Part shown: piece by piece, positions 6,750 through 12,281 of the stretch
Position numbering within the stretch: position 1 is the first letter of the stretch
Layout: each line of letters begins with the position of its first letter
Assembly (NCBI GenBank): GCA_012511645.1
Contig: JAAZFP010000239.1
Coordinates: forward strand, 1 to 12,281
DNA from: Microbacteriaceae bacterium
GTDB taxonomy: Bacteria; Actinomycetota; Actinomycetes; Actinomycetales; Microbacteriaceae
DNA: 12,281 nucleotides
Direction: 5' to 3'
Position numbers and translations under genes: made by a program
Notes under the pieces: generated by a model
Told to the model about the DNA's origin: nothing
The model's input: only the letters and a program-made list of their open reading frames with translations
The model's database searches: none

Positions 6750-6764
6750 TAGAATCGTATGATG
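6750..6764 (+). promoter_or_regulatory. -10 element of a probable leaderless promoter for the helicase gene
   Basis: TAGAAT at 6750-6755 fits the actinobacterial TAnnnT -10 motif. Transcription starting 6-7 nt further on would begin at the second ATG (6762) of the helicase gene, and no proper Shine-Dalgarno precedes either ATG. No clear -35 box is visible. This favours a leaderless mRNA and translation from 6762. Confidence 0.5.
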
Positions 6765-9152
6765 CAGACTTCAGATGCCGATTCAGGCGACAACCTCGCG
6801 GCAGAACCCACAGTCGACGGGGCCGCACCCCTGTCCCTCGACGACCTTTTCTCCGACTCCGCTACCGATGCGGCAGACGACACCGATCGTGACGAGATCA
6901 CCGAGCCAGAACACCAGGCAGGCCAGGCTGATCAGGCCGAGTCCACTGAGCATACCGAGCGCTCCGCCGATGATGAGCCGCAGGCCACCGAGGCTCAGAC
7001 CGCAGAGCCAGTAACCGCCGATGCGGCCCAGACTCACGACGTGAGCGAAGCGGTCCCCGCTCGCGACGCTAGTGACGCGGCTCCTACTCGTGCTGGGTTT
7101 GATGTGCTCGGCCTCGATCCTCGCGTACTCAAAGCTATCAAGAGCGTTGGCTACGAGACACCATCAGCGATTCAAGAGGCCACGATTCCCGTGCTGCTCG
7201 AGGGGCGCGATGTCGTCGGTCTCGCACAGACCGGCACCGGCAAGACCGCAGCGTTTGCGCTGCCCATTCTGAGCCGCATCGAGCCTGGACAGGGCGTGCC
7301 ACAGGCGCTTGTGCTCGCCCCAACGCGCGAACTCGCGCTGCAGGTGTGTGAAGCGTTTGAGAGCTACGCGGTGAACCTTCCCGCGGTCAACCTGCTGCCG
7401 GTCTATGGCGGTCAGGCATACGGTCAACAGCTCAGCGCGCTTCGTCGCGGCGTCGATATTGTGGTCGGCACCCCGGGTCGCATCATGGATCATCTGAACC
7501 GTGGCTCACTCGACCTCACGCAGATCAAGTACCTCGTGCTTGACGAGGCCGACGAGATGCTGAAGATGGGTTTTGCCGAAGACGTGGAGACCATCCTCGC
7601 CGACACCCCAGAAGACAAGCAGGTCGCCCTGTTCTCGGCGACCATGCCCGCGCAGATTCGACGCATCTCCCAGCAGTACCTGAAAGATCCTCAGGAAGTG
7701 AAGATCGCTGGGAAGACTCAGACGAGCGCAAACATCACTCAGCGTTACATCGTTGTCTCGTACATGCAGAAGCTCGACGCGCTCACACGCGTGCTTGAGG
7801 TTGAAGACTTCGACGGTGTCATTGTCTTCACCCGCACGCGTGGCGACAGCGTGACCGTAGCCGAAAAGCTGCGGGCCCGCGGCTACTCGGCATCGGCAAT
7901 TAACGGTGACATTGCGCAGAACGTGCGCGAGCGCACAGTGCAGGCACTAAAAGACGGCAAGCTCGACATTCTGGTCGCGACCGACGTCGCTGCCCGTGGT
8001 CTCGATGTTGAGCGCATCAGCCACGTCATTAACTACGATCTACCCATCGATACCGAGAGCTATGTGCACCGCATTGGTCGCACCGGCCGCGCCGGTCGCA
8101 CCGGCGACGCGATCAGTTTCGTGACCCCCCGTGAGCGGCGCCTGCTGAAGGCCATCGAGAAGGCAACGAAGCAGCCGCTCACGCAGATGCCGCTGCCAGG
8201 TGTGGCTGAGGTGAACGCGACTCGTCTCTCGCGCTTCGATGATGCGATTACCGCTGCCCTTTCCGACGGCGAGCGCATCGATGATTTCCGCGACATTATT
8301 TCGCACTATGTGCGCCACCACGATGTTGCTGAAACAGACGTTGCCGCGGCACTCGCAGTGGTGGCACAGGGCGATACCCCGCTGTTGCTCGATGAGGCCG
8401 ACGATAAGAAATTTGCGCGGGATCGCGCGCAGGCCGCGCGCTTTTTGGACGATGACGGTGGCAACGGCGGCCGTGATCGCGACCGAGGCGGACGAGACCG
8501 CGGTGACCGCGAAGACCGCGGCCCTCGTGAACGCCGTGATGATTTGGTCATGTACCGCATCGAGGTGGGGCACCGAAACCGCATTAACCCGGGTCAGATT
8601 CTTGGTGCACTCGCCAACGAGGGTGGTCTCTCGCGCGACGACTTCGGTCGCATCCAGATTCGTGAGGACTTCTCGCTGATTGAGCTTCCGAAGAACCTGT
8701 CACGAGAGTCGCTTGAGTCCCTCCAGCGCACGCGCATCGGTGGCCGTGAGATTGGGCTGAAGGTCGACCGCGGCCCGTCACCGCGTGGCAAGGGCTGGGA
8801 ACGCGACGACCGCGGTGGTCGCGGAAGTGATCGAGGAGACCGTGGCGGACGCTCGGATCGCGGCTACCGCGATCGTGATGATCGTGGTTCACGCGGGCGT
8901 GACTCGTACGGGGATCGCGGCGGCCGAAGTGACCACAACGATCGCTCAGACCGTGGTGGGCGCGACTGGAATGACCGCGGTGATCGCAACAACGATCGTT
9001 CGGATCGCGGAGGTCGGGACTGGAACAGCCGGGGTGACCGCAATGATCGTGGGGACCGCGGACGTGACTGGAATACCCGTGACAATCGCGGTGATGGCGG
9101 TCGAGATTCAGGCTCTGGCCGCGCAGATGGCAAGCGCAAGCCGCGCTGGTAG
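6759..9152 (+). CDS. deaD: DEAD-box ATP-dependent RNA helicase, DeaD/CsdA type
   Basis: RNA helicase acting in RNA unwinding, ribosome assembly and cold or RNA-decay functions. Of 797 residues, about 1-110 are an acidic, Ala/Glu/Asp-rich extension without recognised fold. The helicase core follows: Q motif ending at Gln139, motif I AQTGTGKT (156), Ia PTRELALQ (188), TPGR (238), DEAD (262-265), SAT (293), VIVFTRT (354), ATDVAARGLD (407) and HRIGRTGRAG (437). Residues about 597-672 are a DbpA/CsdA-type RNA-binding domain (MYRIEVGHRNRINPGQILGA). The tail from about 675, like the spacer at 568-592, is rich in Arg, Gly and Asp, with degenerate repeats of DRGGRDWNxRGDRN. ATG codons lie at 6759 and 6762; the second fits a leaderless start. 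It is divergent from hpaH and has no evident metabolic link to the flanking catabolic genes. Confidence 0.95.
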   Translation: MMQTSDADSGDNLAAEPTVDGAAPLSLDDLFSDSATDAADDTDRDEITEPEHQAGQADQAESTEHTERSADDEPQATEAQTAEPVTADAAQTHDVSEAVPARDASDAAPTRAGFDVLGLDPRVLKAIKSVGYETPSAIQEATIPVLLEGRDVVGLAQTGTGKTAAFALPILSRIEPGQGVPQALVLAPTRELALQVCEAFESYAVNLPAVNLLPVYGGQAYGQQLSALRRGVDIVVGTPGRIMDHLNRGSLDLTQIKYLVLDEADEMLKMGFAEDVETILADTPEDKQVALFSATMPAQIRRISQQYLKDPQEVKIAGKTQTSANITQRYIVVSYMQKLDALTRVLEVEDFDGVIVFTRTRGDSVTVAEKLRARGYSASAINGDIAQNVRERTVQALKDGKLDILVATDVAARGLDVERISHVINYDLPIDTESYVHRIGRTGRAGRTGDAISFVTPRERRLLKAIEKATKQPLTQMPLPGVAEVNATRLSRFDDAITAALSDGERIDDFRDIISHYVRHHDVAETDVAAALAVVAQGDTPLLLDEADDKKFARDRAQAARFLDDDGGNGGRDRDRGGRDRGDREDRGPRERRDDLVMYRIEVGHRNRINPGQILGALANEGGLSRDDFGRIQIREDFSLIELPKNLSRESLESLQRTRIGGREIGLKVDRGPSPRGKGWERDDRGGRGSDRGDRGGRSDRGYRDRDDRGSRGRDSYGDRGGRSDHNDRSDRGGRDWNDRGDRNNDRSDRGGRDWNSRGDRNDRGDRGRDWNTRDNRGDGGRDSGSGRADGKRKPRW
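8946..9098 (+). repeat. three degenerate in-frame repeats in the helicase tail
   Basis: Residues 730-747, 748-764 and 765-780 are imperfect copies of (S/G)DRG(G)RDWNxRGDRN, about 16-18 residues each. At DNA level the copies are similar but not identical. Such Arg/Gly-rich tails usually bind RNA nonspecifically; they also tend to vary in copy number by slippage. Confidence 0.7.
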
Positions 9153-9165
9153 CTGAACGAACACA

Positions 9166-9206
9166 CCAGAGGCGGGGGCCACCGTGAAAGGTGACACCCC
9201 CTCTGG
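9166..9206. terminator. hairpin terminator between convergent helicase and aldehyde dehydrogenase genes
   Basis: CCAGAGG (9166-9172) pairs with CCTCTGG (9200-9206). The helix continues, after a bulged C, with GGG against CCC, and again near the loop with CACC (9180-9183) against GGTG (9190-9193). It occupies most of the 68-bp gap between the helicase stop (9152) and the stop of the gene ending at 9221, so it can serve both strands. There is no long U-tract on the plus side; the minus-strand read-out is moderately T-rich (TGTGTTCGTT). Confidence 0.65.
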
Positions 9207-9220
9207 CGTTGCCCGCAGTG

Positions 9221-10630
9221 TTAGCCGCTGATGACCTGCGGCTGTGCGACAGCCTTCAGGCCGTGCACGCCAAACTCAAGGCCGTAGCCAGACTGCTTCG
9301 CACCGCCGAAGGGCACGAAGGGGTTCACGGTGCCGTGCTGGTTAATCCAGACGGTGCCAGCCTCGATCCGAGCCGCTACGGCCTTCGCACGCTCACGGTC
9401 TGACGACCATACCGAGCCGCCCAGACCTACCTCGAGCTCGTTTGCCATGCGAATGGCGTCTTCGAGATCGGTGTAGCGAATGATCGGCATCACCGGGCCA
9501 AACTGCTCCTCGATCACGAGATCATTCTTCGGATCAATGTCGGCAACGATCGTCGTCGGATAGAAGTATCCTGGGGCGTCGTGGTCGGGATTGCCTCCGA
9601 GAACGATGCGGGCACCAGATGCCTTCGCTGACTCCACGAGACGATCGACGACCCGGTACTGCATCTCATTCTGCAAGGGGCCAAGCACATTCTTCTCGTC
9701 TATGCCGATACCCATGGGCATGGTTTTTGCGAGCTCGGCGACGGCGTTCACCACATCATCGTAGATGGCGTCAGGTACATAGAGGCGCTTCAACGCCGCG
9801 CAGGTCTGGCCCGTGTTGATGAAGGCGCCCCAGAACAGGCCCTCAGCGATGGCTTGCGGGTCAACGTCATCGAGCACGATACCAGCGTCATTGCCGCCAA
9901 GCTCGAGGGTGAGTCGCTTAATGTTGCCCGAGCTCGCCTCGATGATCTTCTTGCCGGTGCGGGTTGACCCGGTGAACATCACCTTGTCGATCTGGTCACT
10001 TTCTACGATGCGTGTTCCAATATCGCCAGCGCCGACGACGGTGTTGAGCACGCCCTCCGGCAGCACCGAGCTGATGATATGGTTCAGCGCCAGGCCCGAC
10101 AGGGTCGTGTGCTCGGAAGGCTTCGTCACGACGGTGTTGCCCATGCGCAGCGCCGGGATCATCTGCCAGATGGCGATCAGCATGGGCCAGTTCCACGGGG
10201 TGATGACACCGACGACGCCGAGCGGGCGATAGTGTAGCTCGGCGTAGTTCTCGCCGTCATCGACGATGACCTCAACGGGAAGCGGGGTGGACGCCGGAAC
10301 ACGAGTCCACGCGACACACGCGCCGCCCTCGAAGCGTGCGCCCGGGCCGTTGAGTGGCTTGCCCTGCTCTCGCGAGAGCAACTCGGAGAGCGCCTCAGCG
10401 TTGGTCTCGATGGCGTCGGCTGCCTTGTTCAGGTAGGCCTGACGCTCTTCGTCGGGGAGTGCCGCCCACGATGCCTGCGTAGAGACAGCCTTCTCGATGG
10501 CTGCATCAACATTGGCGGTCGTCTGCACGGGCACACGGCCGAGCAGCTCGCCGGTTGCGGGGTTGAAGACCTCTCGGGTTTCGCCGCTGGTGGGCGTAAT
10601 CGCCTCAAGCAGCGTTTCATAGGTGTACAT
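9221..10630 (-). CDS. aldehyde dehydrogenase, probably for the (aryl)acetaldehyde made by the adjacent amine oxidase
   Basis: 469-residue NAD(P)-dependent ALDH, complete. Visible are TPWNWPM with Asn147, FTGSTRTGKKI at 219, Glu243 in LELGGNDAG, the nucleophile Cys277 in NTGQTCAALKRLYV, and EEQFGPVMP at 374. ATG at 10630 has AAAGGAGAT centred about 10 nt upstream. It lies 88 bp downstream of the copper amine oxidase on the same strand. In bacterial aromatic amine catabolism (E. coli TynA-FeaB) an amine oxidase is paired with a phenylacetaldehyde dehydrogenase, so that role is likely. The sequence is not obviously FeaB-like, and the ELGGNDAG signature belongs to a different ALDH subgroup, so I give no symbol. 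Substrate is inferred from context only. Confidence 0.85.
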   Translation of the reverse strand: MYTYETLLEAITPTSGETREVFNPATGELLGRVPVQTTANVDAAIEKAVSTQASWAALPDEERQAYLNKAADAIETNAEALSELLSREQGKPLNGPGARFEGGACVAWTRVPASTPLPVEVIVDDGENYAELHYRPLGVVGVITPWNWPMLIAIWQMIPALRMGNTVVTKPSEHTTLSGLALNHIISSVLPEGVLNTVVGAGDIGTRIVESDQIDKVMFTGSTRTGKKIIEASSGNIKRLTLELGGNDAGIVLDDVDPQAIAEGLFWGAFINTGQTCAALKRLYVPDAIYDDVVNAVAELAKTMPMGIGIDEKNVLGPLQNEMQYRVVDRLVESAKASGARIVLGGNPDHDAPGYFYPTTIVADIDPKNDLVIEEQFGPVMPIIRYTDLEDAIRMANELEVGLGGSVWSSDRERAKAVAARIEAGTVWINQHGTVNPFVPFGGAKQSGYGLEFGVHGLKAVAQPQVISG

Positions 10631-10661
10631 GTGGGGGTATCTCCTTTGATATTTGTCCGAA

Positions 10662-10718
10662 GATCAGTGGGTGTGTGGGTGTGAGGTTTGTGGGTCGATG
10701 TGATGCGGTGTGGTGCGA
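10662..10718 (-). promoter_or_regulatory. C-rich, G-poor spacer transcript between amine oxidase and aldehyde dehydrogenase, possible Rho entry site
   Basis: Read on the minus strand, these 57 nt are about half C with only four G and consist of CA/CCA runs. They lie directly between the amine oxidase stop and the ribosome site of the next gene. This composition is that of an unstructured Rho-utilisation region. No hairpin terminator is seen in the gap. Weak, composition-based. Confidence 0.25.
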
Positions 10719-12281
10719 CTATTTTCCGCAACCACACTGGGCGTTGCCGCAACGACAGGTGTCGCCGTTGCAGCAGCCGCAGCCACCGGTGGTGCAGCAG
10801 GGGCCAGCGCTTCCGTCCATCGCGCACGAGCTCTTCGATCGCGCGTCTTCGGGCAGGTTCATGGCTGGGTTTTGGTCGAGGAAGCCGTGTGGCTTGAACC
10901 AGAACCCCGAGTAGTCGACCGGCATGATCGGCCAGTCTTCTGTGCGCGGAATGTGGGTGGGGCCGAAGGTGTGCCAGAGCACGAGATCTTCGCCGTCGAG
11001 GCTGCGGTTTGCTGCGGTCCACTCGGGCAGGCCGCCACCCGGTGCTCTGCCATTCGGGTAGTCACTCGCAGGGAAGAGCTCATCGGGGTGATACTGCGTG
11101 CCCCACAGATGCTTCGTTGCAAAGGTCGCGCGCCCGTGCACCGTCGACTCGGGTTGGGCTGCGAGGAGGGCCTTGCCCTCGGGGATCAGCCAGTAGGCAG
11201 TGGGCTTACCGACGTAGTTCTTGCGGCTTGCGCTGCGCACCTCCCACACGCGTGAGGCGAGGCCGTTGGCGACGCGCTGCGCATCTTGCTCGGTCTTCAA
11301 CTGCGTGTTGCTCCATGTGAAGGCGTTGCCGTATGGGTTGTCGGGCCCCATCGGAATGCCGACTGCCTCGATTTCGTGCAGCGTGTTGTCTTCGCCATCA
11401 ATCGCAACGTCGATGCGTGCACAGAACAGGTGCTGGTGAATCGGGGCGAACACCGCGGGGGCGATTTCGGTGGCGTGGGGGTCGACGGTGCCCGGTTCGT
11501 TTGCTCCGACAAAGACGATGCCGGTTGCCTTGGCCTCGACCTGGATTGACCCGTCAAGGTAGAAGTACCAGAAAAAGCCGTAGTCGTAGTTGCCGATCGT
11601 TGAGAAATAGCTCACGACCAGGCGGCGGCTGCGCCTCGTGTCGGGGTTGCCCTCGAGGTCGGTGTGTTTCCAGAGGATGCCGTAGTCCTCTTCGTGCATG
11701 CAGATGGCCTGTGGAATCTTCGTCGCGTGACCGTTGTCATCCGGCACAAATCCATCGAAGTAGTGAATGACGCCGAGGCAGTCGCAACCCAGCATCAGGG
11801 AGTTCGCGTTCTTCCCAAGCAGGTACTCGCCTGCATCGAAGTAGCTGATCCAATGGCGCGCCTCGGTGGTGTCGCCGTAGGGCACCACCATCTCGGGCAC
11901 GCTCGCACGGGTCGCGACCGAGCGATCTTCGTCACCGTCGCGGAACGTGATCTGGTTGAGCACGAGCCCTTCTTGCTGGCTGAAGCCCACCCGAAACTTC
12001 CAGTTTTCCCACTGCACCAGGCTGCCATCGACCGAGAATGACGGACCCTCGGGCTGCGTGATGTCAATCGGTTTGAGGGACTCGCGAACGGGTCCCTGCA
12101 CGTCGAGGGTGTAGTTGCCGTGTGCCATTGGCACGGGCACGTCCCCTTCATCGACGCAGCTGATGACGGTGCGGTCGGTGAGGTCGAGGGTGATCAGCAG
12201 ACCCTCCACCGGGTGCGCCCAAGGGTTGTCATCCTCGTGCAATCGCAGGTAGGTGAGCGAGCGAATGACGCGCCTGCCGGC
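10719..12281 (-). CDS. copper-containing primary amine oxidase with cysteine-rich C-terminal tail, 5' end outside window
   Basis: Oxidises primary amines, probably aromatic ones such as phenethylamine, tyramine or dopamine, to aldehydes with release of ammonia and hydrogen peroxide. 520 residues are visible; the frame is open to the window edge, so about 120-150 N-terminal residues are missing. A TTG at 12242 is not the start, because family sequence (RRVIRSLTYLRLHEDDNPWAHP) continues upstream. Numbering from that TTG: catalytic-base Asp136 and gate Tyr134 in SYFDAGEY, TPQ-precursor Tyr219 in NYDY (codon 11586-11588), copper ligands His269 and His271 (HQH) and His424 (LWHTFGPTH), and a probable disulfide Cys155-Cys181. 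Spacings agree with Arthrobacter AGAO. The last 37 residues form an unexpected tail with ten cysteines. It is upstream of, and probably cotranscribed with, the aldehyde dehydrogenase. Confidence 0.95.
   Translation of the reverse strand, partial: AGRRVIRSLTYLRLHEDDNPWAHPVEGLLITLDLTDRTVISCVDEGDVPVPMAHGNYTLDVQGPVRESLKPIDITQPEGPSFSVDGSLVQWENWKFRVGFSQQEGLVLNQITFRDGDEDRSVATRASVPEMVVPYGDTTEARHWISYFDAGEYLLGKNANSLMLGCDCLGVIHYFDGFVPDDNGHATKIPQAICMHEEDYGILWKHTDLEGNPDTRRSRRLVVSYFSTIGNYDYGFFWYFYLDGSIQVEAKATGIVFVGANEPGTVDPHATEIAPAVFAPIHQHLFCARIDVAIDGEDNTLHEIEAVGIPMGPDNPYGNAFTWSNTQLKTEQDAQRVANGLASRVWEVRSASRKNYVGKPTAYWLIPEGKALLAAQPESTVHGRATFATKHLWGTQYHPDELFPASDYPNGRAPGGGLPEWTAANRSLDGEDLVLWHTFGPTHIPRTEDWPIMPVDYSGFWFKPHGFLDQNPAMNLPEDARSKSSCAMDGSAGPCCTTGGCGCCNGDTCRCGNAQCGCGK
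10722..10832 (-). other. cysteine-rich, metallothionein-like C-terminal tail of the amine oxidase
   Basis: The tail SSCAMDGSAGPCCTTGGCGC... to the stop contains ten Cys in 35 residues (CC, CGCC, CRC, CGC clusters) separated by Gly, Thr, Asn and Asp. It begins just after the point where the conserved catalytic domain should end (about 46 residues past the third copper ligand). It resembles small metal-binding peptides; copper or zinc binding is inferred, not shown. Confidence 0.75.

Noticed and set aside
6754..6763. ATCGTATGAT at the helicase start, similar to the GntR operator
   Set aside because: Two bases are missing from the palindrome core and it is explained by the -10 box plus the ATG codons; probably chance, though a weak second half-site cannot be excluded.
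8394..8405. A second DEAD tetrapeptide (residues 546-549) in the helicase
   Set aside because: It lies outside the helicase core in the linker; the real motif II is at 262-265.
8946..9098. Tandem repeats considered as a CRISPR or intergenic satellite
   Set aside because: The repeats are in-frame codons of the helicase tail, degenerate and without unique spacers.
8785..9156. Ala/Val/Ile/Thr-rich frame in the helicase tail that looks like membrane protein
   Set aside because: It is the alternate-frame reading of the Arg/Gly/Asp codon repeats.

Overview
The window is high-GC DNA with actinobacterial character, most like a Microbacteriaceae/Leucobacter- or Arthrobacter-type organism. This rests on G/C-ending codons, GTG starts, a probable leaderless mRNA (TAGAAT -10 box placed 6 nt before an ATG) and the gene families present; no species can be named from the sequence alone. 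Most genes belong to aromatic amine and 4-hydroxyphenylacetate/homoprotocatechuate catabolism.

Left block (1-6614). On the minus strand, read right to left, are hpaH (hydratase) and hpaI (aldolase), overlapping by 16 nt. Then, after a gene on the opposite strand, come an hpaG-type fusion protein, a GntR/FCD regulator and hpaE, whose 3' end is cut by the window edge. The plus-strand gene in between is a zinc alcohol dehydrogenase, intact except for one in-frame TAG 47 codons before its natural end; its final stop and the stop of hpaI share a CTAG. Both hpa transcription units start next to nearly identical 12-14 bp palindromes (3720-3731 and 6649-6660, core ATCGTATAyGAT), the best candidates for the operator of the GntR gene.

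Middle (6759-9152). A housekeeping-type DEAD-box RNA helicase of the DeaD/CsdA family lies on the plus strand, divergent from hpaH. It has an acidic N-terminal extension and an Arg/Gly/Asp-rich tail, and is followed by a strong hairpin shared with the convergent gene to its right.

Right block (9221-12281). A minus-strand pair: a copper amine oxidase (5' end outside the window) followed by an aldehyde dehydrogenase. The amine oxidase ends in an unexpected tail with 10 cysteines in 35 residues.

Together the genes suggest this route: aromatic amine (tyramine, dopamine or phenethylamine type) -> arylacetaldehyde (amine oxidase) -> arylacetate (aldehyde dehydrogenase) -> homoprotocatechuate -> ring cleavage (HpaD, not in this window) -> HpaE -> HpaG -> HpaH -> HpaI -> pyruvate and succinate semialdehyde. 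The points most worth a second look are the FAH-RraA domain fusion in place of the usual tandem-FAH HpaG, the cysteine-rich tail of the amine oxidase, the paired operators, and the nonsense codon in the alcohol dehydrogenase.
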